In this document: piece after piece, positions 35,780 through 47,290 of the stretch
Layout: each line of letters starts with the position of its first letter
Position numbering within the stretch: the first letter of the stretch is position 1
Origin: Oenanthe sinensis
Taxonomy: Eukaryota; Streptophyta; Magnoliopsida; Apiales; Apiaceae
NCBI GenBank assembly: GCA_028671895.1
Contig: CM053801.1
Span: 39,684,836-39,748,835, forward strand
Reading direction: 5' to 3'
Length of the DNA stretch: 64,000 nucleotides
Translations under genes and position numbers: made by a program
Notes under the pieces: model-generated
What the model was told of the DNA's origin: nothing
Seen by the model: only the letters and a program-made list of their open reading frames with translations
The model's database searches: none

Positions 35780-36003
35780 ATTGATGACTCTAGTGATCAA
35801 ATGAAAGAACCGAAGAAAAGCTTATTGGATTATTAAAGATTGTTGAGAAGAAATTACTTGATCAGTTTCTGTTTGAAGATTTCTCATACAGAAGAATATA
35901 GTCAAGAAAAAAAACTCAAACTCTGATGCATTTGTCTCTATATTTCTGACATCATAAGTTGAATTTATGTTTTACTTAATAAAAAGCATAAATTGGGGGA
36001 GAT
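35780..36003 (+). other. 3' tail and polypurine tract of B
   Basis: No ORF. It contains one AAACTCTGATG and ends TTGGGGGAGAT next to the LTR. Confidence 0.75.
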
Positions 36004-36528
36004 TGTTAGAAATGTAAACACTAATGCTGTCAGAGAATATCACAAATAGAGTTTATGCTGACATCATCAGAGTTTAGAAGCTGTCGACAGAGTTTACTCT
36101 ATCAGAGAATACTCAATCAGAGTTTACTCTAAACAGAGATTATCAACCGACAGAGTTTATGATCAGAGTTTGTCAAAGAAGGAAACAGACAAATCAGAAT
36201 TTGATTTGGATAGTAAAGAAGGAATTCAAATACAAGTCTATTACCTTATGGAAGCTATTCTTGTCATTATCTGTTTTGTAATTGGATTTGTAACTGTATC
36301 TATGTAAACACAGAAATAGGTTTACTTTATGTATTGGTTCAAGTTATTATCTTTTTCATAATCTAACAGCTCTTAAGAACATTGTTTTTCTTAAGAGAGT
36401 TTTGTATTCAATTCATTCAAGTTGATACAAGATGGTTCATCTTTTATATACTTGTATTCTTAATCGATTATTTGGTACTATTATATTCAATCATCCTTCT
36501 ATAATAGTTGATTATCTGGGTAACTACA
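36004..36528 (+). repeat. 3' LTR of element B
   Basis: It starts TGTTAGAAATG after the polypurine tract. The end is placed at CTGGGTAACTACA by comparison with the CTGGGAAAACA end of the solo LTR, about 525 bp in all; the right boundary is less sure than the left. U3 (36,020-36,190) is full of CAGAGTTTA/TCAGAGTTTACTC units, the reverse of the AACTCTGA motif used inside the element. Confidence 0.65.
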
Positions 36529-37027
36529 TAATCAGAGATTAACTCCTTTATCTCGAAGTCAAATAGTTTGCACGTTATTAAAAATTTCAAACTATCAGTT
36601 TTGAATTGATATATTATGATAAGATTGGATTATACGAAACCGTATTTTTATTAGATATTGAAAGTATTTATTTAAATTTATGAGATTTTGTATGGACATG
36701 TGAGAATCAACTTGAAATTAAAATTAACTACAATCTTTTAAATTTTAAAACAGGGAATACAACCCATATTCAAGACTTGACTTTTTGTTATAAGAACAGA
36801 GAAATATATTCAAAGAAATACAAATAAATGAAAAAAGGAGCGCGATTGGATAACTTAAGTGGTATGGCTCATCTTCTGTCATCCCAGGTCATGGGTTCGA
36901 CTCTCGCTCACTCCGAAATTTCTTTAGAACAAATATTAAGTTGTAAGGCTATAAGCCTAAATAGTCAAAAAAAAAAAAGTTTAACAAGCCATGCACAGCA
37001 AGAACATTGACATGCTGCTGTAGTTTA
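36529..37027. other. R-gene 3' flank, duplicated, with SINE
   Basis: 36,600-36,836 is nearly identical to 47,736-47,974, so it belongs to the duplicated R-gene unit. It probably includes the 3' UTR of the gene at 37,028. The only ORF here is a by-product of the SINE. Confidence 0.7.
36837..36978 (+). mobile_element. tRNA-derived SINE with poly-A tail
   Basis: The 142-bp unit starts GGAGCGCGATTGG and has an A-box-like stretch (about 36,847-36,862) and a B box GGTTCGACTCT at 36,894-36,904, the layout of an internal Pol III promoter. It ends in 12 A (36,967-36,978). The paralogous third copy at 47,961-47,985 lacks it, reading ATGAAAAAAAGTTTAAC, so the A-run served as target. Confidence 0.85.
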
Positions 37028-40000
37028 CTAACTACTTGGTTCTTCATCTTCTGATAACATTGAAAGTATCAAGTCACAATTTTCAACTTTGGGCTTCCTT
37101 AGATATTTTAAGCTCTGTAGCATGCCTGATGGAATTGACTTCTCCAGCTGTGAACAGTTTTTAACCTTCAAGATTTCTAACTGACCAAAACAGTTGACTT
37201 CACTATCCATTTCCCAAATCTCTCTTACACTCGCCAAGTCATTGATATCCAGTACCTTCAAGCTAGGAAAATCCACCTGCAACATATATATATGTAAGTA
37301 ATTATATATAAATATTTATGCACTATACTACCTACATTCCAGGAGCATCTCCAATAGGCTCTCTAAACAAACTACTAAATCAAAAAATAGAGAGAATAAA
37401 AAAAATAGAACTCAATATTTTATATTATATTTAAAAGTCAACTGGAAGACTCTTGGAGATGAGATGCTCTAAGACCATCTTCAATAGATGACACTAAAAT
37501 AGTATTATTTTGACACTATTTTAGTGTCAAAATTACATAATTTACAAAATCAACTCCAATGAGATTTACAATATATCCTACACTATATGGAATCTTTTAT
37601 AATATATCATACATGAATCTTTTATTTACTAAAATAATAAAAAATTGAGTTTTGAGACTTAAAAGGGATAAATTTGTTTTTGTTTTGAGGGTATAGATGG
37701 AATTTTAGAGGACACCAAATATATGTTTGACATCAAATTTATTATTTAGTGTTATTTTAGACACTATTTTACTGTTTCATTAGAGTTAGTTTAACACTAA
37801 AATAGTGTGAAAGTGACACTATTTATTTTAGTGTTTTAATATACCATTGGAGATGCTCTAAAATAAGTGTCACTTTATTTTTTTGCATATATTTTAAGGT
37901 TCAATATCCTTATGTTTTTCTTTTTTGAAAAGAATGAAAATTGAAAGTAACATTTTATAAAATGCTATACTTACATTCAAAAAATGTCATCCTTTAATTC
38001 AAAAAATGAAAAATGTAAAACATGTTGAAATATGATGCAAATTTTGTGAAGTTTCTAGAATGAATGAGAATATAATCATATACATTCGTAGGTTTATATA
38101 TTCACATTTATTATAAGTACTATGTATCTATCCAAATTTATCATATAGGCTTATCATCTAAAATATTTTACACCTATTATATAATGTACCCTGCATAGCA
38201 AATAGCAAATCAGATTTGAGAATTCAGAATATATTCCAAAGTAATTTCCCTGACTCCGTGTTCTGTGACAAACAATAATGGGTGTATTTTTTGTGTATAA
38301 TTCTGTCTAGCTAGTTTGGTAGTCTAATCTTGGGCCCGTAGTTAATGTTTCTAGCTGCAGTTTAGAGTGTGTCAGTAATTCTCTCAAACATAACTTATGG
38401 AAGTAACATTATGAAATAACTTATGGTATGGAAGTTTGCTTTAAATGTGTATATCTTACCTTTCCATCAAAGACACTTTGTACCGAGTCCATGTTATTAA
38501 TCTTAATACTCTCCAAGGCTGGGAACTTCGCCTGCAATATATATGCAAGAAATTGACATTAAAATTTAAAATTTCCTAAAATATTCCTGTTACCGTCAAA
38601 CTCCAAGACAAATAATGAAAGCATATATAAATATAACTCACCATTTCATCAAAAAGAGATAGATCAGCTTCAGCAGCTGCGGTAATAATTGATCGGGAAC
38701 GAAAGCTTCTGAATTTTGGCATTTGACAAAAATCAATAGATGTTAATTTTGGAAATGTTATAATTTCCTGGCACTCTTCTTCACTTTCGTCGTATACAAT
38801 TTCTTCCAAATTCACACAATCAAATATTATGAGCTCTTGTAGTTGTTGAAGGCCTCTTGCAATTGGTATGCTGAAGAGGTATTCAAATTCTGTGCCTAAG
38901 GATATATCAAGTACTCTTAGCCTTGAAAAAGAATGCAACGCCACCTTGTTAAGAGGCCATTGTACAAGTTTGCCTAGATATTTGACCTTGTAACAGGCTA
39001 TAAGTCTTAGCCTTGTGACTTCTTCAAACTCTTTTCCATTCTCGATCCTAAAGCAATGCGGAAGACCTGAAAGAACGCCTAGGAGAACTAATTCCTGGCT
39101 TCTCTGTACTAGGCTTACCATCCCATCACCTTGGAGATCTCTATAACAGAATTTTAGTGATTTTGATGATGAAATGAGCTCCCCGTTTTGGATGTCTGCG
39201 CCGAAAGAAAGTGTGTATCTTTGTAACTTCTGCCAAATGTTTTCATCTGGGAATGATGCGGTATCTAGTTGGCAGTAGATATGTAGATTTGTCAAGCGAG
39301 TCAGTTTACTTAGCTCGGGGTAAATAGGGCTCTCCCAGTCTTCTTCATTCAAGATCTGAAACTCATCTGTGATGATCAGTTCTTCAAGCTTGGATAGACT
39401 TGATATAGAATGTTCAAGCAATGCTACGCCATGACAATTGGTAAAATGTAGGATGCGAAGCTCTTCCATGTCTTTTAGATTGATTGGAGGGGTGGAGAAA
39501 TCAACTTTATCGAAGCTAAGCATCTCAAGATTATTCATTCGGGTGATCATGGAAATGTCATCCAACTTGCAATTGGATATGCTGAATGACTGGAGGTTAG
39601 CTTCCAGATTACAAAGAGATGATGGCAGTACTGGAGTTGAAGATAATATCAAATGTCTAAGATTCACAAACACATTGAAGAAATCATCTTTAATTTTGTT
39701 GGGGTCGTCCTTGAAGTTGATGATCATGGTATGGAGATTTTGGAACTCCACGTCCTCAGGAAACTCAAAAATATCTGTAGTATCAAAAGTTAGAGATAAT
39801 AGTTTCAACAAATTAGTACTACGGTTATCAGTATTACCCCAGATATCTTGGGGCCACTTGTTGGCGTATTGTTCGCTGGGTTCAAAATGGAAGGCATACT
39901 CTTGGTCTTCTTCAGCTACCTCTCTTGCCACATCTCTAACTATACTATGCATTTTGACATGATTATATGTGCCTTCTACCAGCAGCAAAGATGATTTGAG

Positions 40001-40966
40001 GATAGCCACCATTGAATCTAATTTATATCTTGCATCTGCTAACGTCTCCAAGCCTTCAAACAACCCCAACACCATTGAAGTTCTGAACAAGAAATCGACC
40101 GGAATCATAGAGTCTCCAGCTCCATCGTACACTGAACATATTAGAAGGCACAACTTAGCATCTTTAGGCAATACATTAATGGAGAAATCAACAGGATCAC
40201 CCTTCCCATATTTCACCATTAAAAGAAATGTATCCCGCCACGATTCATAATCTCCCTTGCCCCGAAGTGTATTACCAAGCACAGCAATTTTAAGTGGCAA
40301 ACCGTCACAGGGATCACACACTGATCTTGCCAATTCCTTGTTATCCAACGAGTCAATTGTACTAATCCCAACTACCTCCGAAATCATATCAAAGGCTTCG
40401 TCTTCGTCCAATATCTCAATGTCAAATAATTCTTTGCATTTGTGTATGTAACATATATCTTTAGTTTCAGACATTATGATGATCTTACAGCCCTTGACAC
40501 GCCTATCAACTCCCGGAGCAGTTCTGATATCTTCATTAATTGTAGCATTTCCCCACTTGTTATCACCAAAAGGGATTCCAACATCTTCTAGATTGGGAAT
40601 CTTCTTCTCAACATCATCAAATATTAAAAGTATATTCACGCCATAAGCCCATTTTTCGGCCAGTGCTGAAGCTTCGTTTTCTTCTTCATCTGGAAATTCA
40701 ACACCCAAACATTTTCCAACCTTCAACCGTAAAGCTCGAGCATCCAAAATTTGGCTAGCATTCACTATGGCAACTTGGTCAAACATCTGCAACTCCATAG
40801 CTCGCTTGGCAACTTGTTCAATCAATGTGGTCTTGCCAACGCCCGGGATTCCATAAATTCCAAGCATTACAGAGCCTTCATCTTTCTCTAGTCTATAAAA
40901 CAGCTGATTGTATGCATCTTTTCTTGATCCGAGTTCGATATACTTAGCAGCATCGGTCATTGCCAT
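37028..40966 (-). CDS. NB-ARC-LRR disease resistance protein 1 (RPS2/RPS5-like, no CC domain)
   Basis: Three exons: 40,966-38,642, 38,531-38,460 and 37,276-37,028, all phase 0 with GT-AG borders, giving 881 residues. Intracellular immune receptor family. P-loop GIPGVGKTT at 39-47, kinase-2 LLIFDDV 113-119, GLPL 222-225, RNBS-D about 270-295, then leucine-rich repeats from about 380. Oddities: the usual ~150-residue coiled coil is absent (the ATG follows an in-frame TAG); the RNBS-B sensor Arg is Glu167; MHD is MHS (339-341); and ~20 residues are inserted between kinase-2 and RNBS-B. TATA lies 88 bases upstream of ATG, supporting this start. It may be a functional truncated receptor or a partner/decoy. 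Confidence 0.87.
37343..37858. mobile_element. Tourist-like MITE(s) in intron 2 of R gene 1
   Basis: The inner unit 37,473-37,858 runs from GACCATCTTCAATAG to CCATTGGAGATGCTC with TAA flanks (37,470-37,472 and 37,859-37,861), typical of PIF/Harbinger MITEs. A second unit with GAGCATCTCCAAT and GGAGATGAGATGCTC ends (37,343-37,469) lies directly left. Intron 2 of the paralogue (near 43,574-43,594) lacks both. Confidence 0.7.
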
Positions 40967-41053
40967 GAGTAACTAGTACGGAAGCAAATGATACAGTGAA
41001 ACAAGAGATGTGAATGAATATGTAGGTATGATAAACATGGAGGGTGCATAACC

Positions 41054-41061
41054 TTATATAT
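41054..41061 (-). promoter_or_regulatory. TATA box of R gene 1
   Basis: The minus strand reads ATATATAAGG, 88 bases upstream of the ATG. R gene 2 conserves it at the same distance. Confidence 0.6.
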
Positions 41062-41066
41062 TCATT

Positions 41067-43282
41067 AAGAGGTGGAGTAGATGAGCCATCGGAATGGACC
41101 TAACAGATGCAAACTACAAGTGGCAGATACACTAATATTAAAACTGTGTCATGTTGACAAAGCCTACCTAATGCATACCTAGTGCAAGCATCAACTTGTT
41201 GCTAAATTTATCTAGTTATATTTTGGACAACGCCGCATCATTAGATAAGAATGAAATCATTCAACTCTTGTATTCCTCCAAAAATAAATTAAACAAGTAT
41301 TCCGATCGTACAATGTGCTCTGATTGTCAAGTACATATTTCTAACAGAACTAATACTCCTAATAATAATTTGTAAGGTGTGAACATCAGATCTCTGGGCA
41401 CCATTATTAGCATAAAATCAACTAAAGTGCATGATCTCTCAAAAAAAAAAACTAAAGTGCATGATCTCTCTAAAAAAAAAAACTAAAGTGCATGCTATTA
41501 AATATTTCAAGCCAACAATTTTGAATTAATATATGGGTCTTTTTAGTGTGTGTCTATGTCACACATTAGTCACTTACTTTGATGACACTTTTATGAGGTG
41601 ACTTCTTTTTATAATTGTGTTTTTTTACGCATACAGAGGGTCCATTATCATTAATAAGTAAGAGTCAATTAAAATTTGACATGGGTTGTGTTATATGGAG
41701 ATCATGTATGTATTGTTTACTGAACGTTGCAAAACATATAATTCTCCATTTCGAGCTCAATGTAAGGCAGATGTGGTAGAAATATGTACTGAGAAATTCA
41801 GGCTTCAGTATTCCCTGCATTACTATATTCATTGTGTTAGTGTTTATTTATCTTGTACCAAGGTAACAGAATTGCATTATGACAGCATCTTCAATCTTTT
41901 ATCTGAACCATTGCCTCTGCTTCAATCTACTTATCAGCATATTGTTTGATGTATATAATCTCTAGTCTCTACTATATTCTAATAGTCTCCATATCGATCA
42001 TCTACTAATCTGAAATCAGTGATAAGAATGAAATCGAAGAGTCCATGCAAAATTGATTCTAAATCTAGTAGAATCTCTTATTTAGATAAGATTTTAAAAG
42101 ATCTAAAATACATAGGAAAATCCAATGGAGTCTGTTTAAAATTCATTAGTGATAATAAGTTCCTCAATTCTCCTAAATTATAATAGGTTATTAATAATTC
42201 ATATTAAATATTCTTGAATTTTAAAACATTATTTAAAATTTAGATTGAACATCCCAAGATTTTAAAATATTATTTAAATTCTGATTGAATACCTATAAAT
42301 TTTAATGAATATTTTTAAATCCAAATTAAATACCCTAAATTTTAAAAATCCAAAAAACTACTGCAGATTGAATACATCCCCAAAGGAGCTTGTCTTTTTA
42401 GTTGATAATAAGCCTCTTATGAGGGGTGTATGAAAAATGCAAATTTAATTGAATGAGTTTGCATAAAAATGTATTTTTTTAATAGAGTTTAAAGAATTGA
42501 GGATACGATAGCGGGAGGAATTCTAACTAAAATCTAACCGAAAGAGTTTGCATGAAGATTAAAATTTAATCGAACGAGTTTACATAAGAATGTATTGATT
42601 TTTTAAAAAACTACTTGTAACACCTTTTTTTTTTAACTAAACCCCCAAATAAACCTTGTTGGCATGTAATAGTAGTAGGGAGCTGATTCCCATCATACAT
42701 ATCATGACGCATTACACGCCTGAATCGAATGCAACTTCCCCAATTTCCCAAACACCCACCTAGCCTCATCAACCAAAATCAACACCCCAAACACATTAAA
42801 ATCCCATTTTTCACCTCACTAGTCGCATCGAAAACAACAGAACAAACCCGTTTAGAGCTTCGGGTCTTGAGGAGTGTTTCTAAGAGGTTTTGACGAGACT
42901 TGATGGGCCTGTATGCTTTGACAATGCAGGAGCGTAGTTTGGTCGAGGTTGTGTGTAGTATGTACGAACGAGCTGCGCTAATTAATCAGGGTTCGTACAC
43001 GAGTCTCGGTAAATTACTGAGGCTCGTCTCTATTTTTTTTTTACTCCTGACCGTTTCTTAACTGATCCAATGGTCAACAAGTAGTATGCTGCAAATTTCT
43101 TGCCAGCATATGATTGCTGGGGATAAGCTCCCATAGTAGTATAGTAAAAAGAAAAGACAGAGCATCCACAAGAAAACAAGACTACAACAGAGAAATTTAT
43201 TCAAAGTAAATACAAATATATTGTCAAAAGTGATAGAAGTTTAACAAGCTATACAGCAAGAATATTGACACGCTGCTGTAGT
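41067..43282. other. Intergenic between R genes
   Basis: 41,067-41,420 is the duplicated 5' flank, homologous to 46,610-47,520. 41,426-41,505 is a triple ACTAAAGTGCATG...A-run tandem repeat. 42,150-42,350 is AT-rich with repeated ATTTTAAAA...GATTGAATA phrases. I recognise no gene from 41,500 to 43,180. 43,180-43,282 is the 3' flank of R gene 2. Confidence 0.6.
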
Positions 43283-46200
43283 TTACTCACTACTTGGTTG
43301 TTCATCTTCTGATAGCAAGTCACAATTTTCAACTTTTGGTTCCCTCAGATATTTTAAGCTCTGTAGCATGCCTGATGGAATTAACTTCTCCAGTTGTGAA
43401 CAGTTTCTAACATTCAAGATTTCTAACTGACCAAAAAAGTTGTCTTCACTATCTATTTCCCAAATATTTCTTACACTCGCCATGTCATTGATATCCAATA
43501 CCTTCAAGCTAGGAAAATCTACCTGCAACATATATATATGTAAGTAATTATATATAAATATTTGTGTATCATACTCCTTTCGTTCTAAAATAACTGTCGC
43601 TTTATATTTTTGCATGTATTTTAATGTTCAATATCCTTTTGTTTTATTTTTTGATAAAAATGAAAAATGAAAGTAACATTTTATAAAATGCTATATCTCT
43701 GTTATCCCGACTAATTATTTTGTATCGAGTATCTGTGTCAAACACTCGGGACTCGAACATTGTTATGGACACTCAGACACTTACATTTATTTTAGAATGT
43801 AAGTTTGTTTAAAATATTATCGAGTCCAACACTTGGACACTGTTGGACACTTTAGCCGAGTTGAGGTAATAAAATGCTATACTTAAATTCAAAAAGTGAA
43901 AAACATAACTTATGGAAGTAACGTTATTTTTTACCTTTCCGTCAAAGACACTTTGTACCGAGTCCATACCATCAATCTTAACACTCTCCAGGGCTGGGAA
44001 CTTCACCTGTAATATATATGCAAAAAATTGACATTAAAATTTGAAAATTTCTAAAATATTCCTGTTACCGTCAAAATCTTAGATAAAGAATAAAAGCGTA
44101 TAGTAGTATATAAATATAACTCACCATTTCATCAAAAAGAGATAGATCAGCTTCAGCAGCAACAGTAATAATTGATCGGGAACGAAAGCCTCTGAATTTT
44201 GGTATTTCACAAAAATCAATAGATGTTAATTTGGGAAACGTTATAATTTCCTGGCACTCTTCTTCACTTCGGTCCCATACAATTTCTTCCAAATTCTTAC
44301 AATCAAATATTATGAGCTCTTGTAGTTGTTGAAGCCCTCTTGCAATTGGCATGCTGAAGAGGTACTCAAATTCTGTGCCTACGGATATATCTAGTACTTT
44401 TAGCCTGGAAAAAGAATGCACCGCCACCTTGTTAAGACGCCATTGTACAAGTGTGCCTAGATGTTTGACCTGGGAACAAGCTATAAGTTTTACCCTTATG
44501 ACTTCTTCAAACTCTTTTCCATTCTCGATCCTAAAGCAACGCCGAAGACCTGAAAAAACGCGTCGGAGAACTAAATCTTGGCTTCTCTGTACTAGGCTTA
44601 CCATCCCATCACCTTTGAGATCTCTATTACAGAATTTTAGTGATTTTGATGATGAAATGAGCTCCCCGTTTTGGATGTCTGCGCCAAAAGAAACTGTGTA
44701 TCTTTGTAAGTTCTGGCAAATGATTTCATCTGGGAATAAATTCTGCCAAATGTTTTCATCTGGGAATAAGGCTGTATTGAGTTGGCAGTAGATATGTAGA
44801 TTTGTCAAGCGAGTAAGTTTACTTAGCTCGGGGTGAATAGGTCTCTCCCTGCTGTCTTCTCCATTCAAGATATGGAACTTATTTGTCATGATCAGTTCTT
44901 CAAGCTTGGATAGACTTGATATAGAATGTTCAAGCAATGCTACGCCATGACAATTGATAAAATGTAGGACGCGAAGCTCTTCCATGTCTTTTAGATTGAT
45001 TGGAGGGGTCGAAAAATCAACTCCGTCGAAGCCTAGCACCTCAAGATTTTTCATTCGGTTGATCATGGAAATGTCATCCAACTTGCAATTGGATATGCTT
45101 AAGGTCTGGAGGTTAGCTTCCAGATTACAAAGAGATGATGGCAGTACTAGAGTTGAAGATAGCATCAAATGTCTGAGATTCACAAACACATTGAAGAAGT
45201 CACCTTTAATTTTCTTGGTGTGGTCCTTGAAGTTGATGATCAAGGTATGGAGATTTGTGAAATCCACATCGTCAGGAAACTTTAAGGTATCTTTAGTATC
45301 AGAAGTTAGAGATAATAGTTTCACAACACTAATATCAATAGCAATATCACCCCAGATGCACTTAACAAAAAAGAAAAAATCACTGCAGATATCTAGTATC
45401 CTAGGCCACTTTGATACGCTGGCTTCAAAATGGAAGGCATACTCTTGGTCTTTTTCAGCTACCTCTCTTGCCACATCCTTAACCATACTATGCATTTTGA
45501 CATGATTATACGTGCCTTTTACCAGCAGCAAAGAAGATTGGAGGATAGCCACCATCGAATCTAATTTATATCTTGCATCGGTTATCGTTTCCAAGCCTTC
45601 AAACAATCCCAACCCCATTGCAGTTCTGAACAAGAAATCGATTGGAATCATAGTGTCTCCAGCTCCATCATACAATGAACATACTAGAAGGCACAACTTA
45701 GCATCTTTAGGCAATGCATCAAGAGAGACATCAAGAGGACCTCGTCCATATGTGATCATTCTAGAAAATGTATCCCTCCACGATTCATCATCTCCCTTGC
45801 CCCGTAGTGTAATACCAAGTACTGCAATTTTAAGTGGCAAACCATCACAGCGATCACAAACTAATCTTGCCAATTCCTTGTTATCCAACGAGTCAATTGT
45901 ACTAATCCCAACTACCTTCGAAATCATATCAAAGGCTTCGTCATTGTCCAATTTCGCAATCTCAAATAATTCTTTGCATTTGTTTGTGTAACATATATCT
46001 TTTGTTTCAGACGTTATAATGATCGTATAGCCCTTGACACGCCTATCCACTCTCGGAATAGCTATGATACCCTCATCAATTATAGCATTCCGCCACTTGT
46101 TATCACCAAAAGGGATTCCAACATCTTCTAGATTCGGAATCTTGTTCACAACATCATCAAATATTAGAAGTATATTCACTCCATATGCCCATTTTTCTGC

Positions 46201-46506
46201 CAGTGCTGAAGCTTCGTTTTCTTCTTCATCCGGAAATTCAACACCCAAACATTTTCCAACCTTCAACCGTAAAGCTCGAGCATCCAAAATTTGGCTAGCA
46301 TTCACTACGGCAACTTGGTCAAACATCTTCAACTCCATAGATCGCTTGGCAACTTGTTCAATCAATGTTGTCTTGCCAACGCCCGGGGTTCCATAAATTC
46401 CAAGCATTACAGAGCCTTCATCTTTCTCTAGTCTATAGAACAGCTGATTATATGTATCTTCTCGTGATTTGAATTCTATGTACTTAGCAGCATATGTCAT
46501 TGCCAT
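43283..46506 (-). CDS. NB-ARC-LRR disease resistance protein 2 (tandem paralogue)
   Basis: Exons 46,506-44,125, 44,006-43,935 and 43,522-43,283 (all phase 0) give 897 residues. It is highly similar to the gene at 37,028-40,966 and shares its oddities: no coiled coil (in-frame TAA just before ATG), Glu167 at the sensor-1 position and MHS at 338-340. P-loop GTPGVGKTT, kinase-2 LLIFDDV, and GLPL are kept. Differences: a 33-bp in-frame insertion near 45,358-45,390 adding a Phe-rich stretch between NB-ARC and LRR, a 30-bp tandem duplication in the LRR (44,711-44,770), loss of four residues in exon 3, and a stop one codon later. All frames are open, so it is probably a working gene. Confidence 0.87.
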
Positions 46507-46596
46507 GAGTAATTAGTATGGAAGGATATGATTCAGTGAAAACAAGAGTAGATGTGAATGAATATGTAGGTATGATAAACATGAGGGTGCATAACC

Positions 46597-46604
46597 TTAT
46601 ATAT
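46597..46604 (-). promoter_or_regulatory. TATA box of R gene 2
   Basis: Minus strand ATATATAAGG, 91 bases upstream of the ATG, as in R gene 1. Confidence 0.6.
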
Positions 46605-46675
46605 TCATTAAGAGGTGGAGTAGATGAGCCATCAGAATGGACCTAAAACCGGAAACTACAAGTTGCACATACACT

Positions 46676-47093
46676 CAGTGGCGGAACCAGAATTTTCAAA
46701 TAACCCGGCTAGAATGATAAATCACCAAATTTTGAAAGTTAACTGGAATTCAAAATCAAATTTTTATTAATTATTAACTAAAAATCATGATTTGAAAAAC
46801 AAATTCTCTATTAATTCTTGAAGGTAAAGTTTACCGGATTTTTTTTAAGAAATACTTAATGCACTGTGTTTGAAAGAAATGTGTTTATCCCACATGTTTA
46901 TGATGGAATGAAATTGAACAATTATGATGGAATGCAATGAGAGAGAGAATGATTGATTCCATTCGTTAGTACAAATAAATATTCATTCCGACCGAAATGG
47001 TTATTTCATTCTTACCAAAATCCATTTCATATATTCCTGCAAAGTGAATTGATTACTTGCATAAGTCTGACCCTCTTAGTTCCGCCGATGGAA
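46676..47093. mobile_element. 418-bp non-autonomous transposon upstream of R gene 2
   Basis: It begins CAGTGGCGGAACCAGAATTTTC and ends CTTAGTTCCGCCGATGGAA, giving an imperfect inverted terminus around GGCGGAAC. ACACT flanks both sides (46,671-46,675 and 47,094-47,098). The paralogous site upstream of R gene 1 (41,129-41,133) has a single ACACT and no insert. The superfamily is uncertain. Confidence 0.7.
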
Positions 47094-47098
47094 ACACT

Positions 47099-47290
47099 AA
47101 TCTTAAAACTGTTTCATGTTGACAAAGTCTACTAACAATGCATCAACTTGTTGCTAAATTAATTTAATACACTAATATTAAAAATGCGTCATGCATCAAC
47201 TTGTTGCTAAATTAATTTAATACACTAATATAAAAAATGCGTCATGTTGACAAAACCTACTTAATGCATTTACAATGCATCAACTTGTTG
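47099..47290. repeat. Local tandem duplication upstream of R gene 2
   Basis: A ~60-base phrase containing GCATCAACTTGTTGCTAAATT and ACACTAATAT...AATGCGTCATG is repeated about three times. R gene 1 has one copy of the phrase at 41,130-41,220. Confidence 0.7.

Larger units (their letters stand above)
13631..36528 (+). mobile_element. SIRE/Maximus-type copia element B, decayed, split by C'
   Basis: Its parts are 13,631-22,091 and 35,379-36,528; C' occupies the middle. The order is gag, pol, spacer, envelope-like ORF, polypurine tract, LTR. Stops and frameshifts are scattered through every ORF, so it is the oldest copia element here and hosts the other insertions. The 5' LTR and gag start are not in view, having been displaced by the forward family-C insertion. 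Confidence 0.85.

Noticed and set aside
36894..36904. tRNA gene suggested by a B box
   Set aside because: No cloverleaf or anticodon arm seen; poly-A tail and insertion into an A-run identify a SINE.
36828..37010. 60-codon ORF near 36.8 kb
   Set aside because: Lies almost wholly in the SINE.
39438..40451. Plus-strand ORFs opposite R gene 1 (and 44,351-46,396 opposite R gene 2)
   Set aside because: They mirror conserved coding exons on the minus strand; no independent features.
41686..41949. 87-codon plus-strand ORF between the R genes
   Set aside because: No recognisable domain, no conserved copy at the matching place near R gene 2, AT-rich context.
43574..43594. Stowaway-like CTCCTTTCGTTC end in R gene 2 intron 2
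   Set aside because: Only one terminus is present and no matching inverted end was found.
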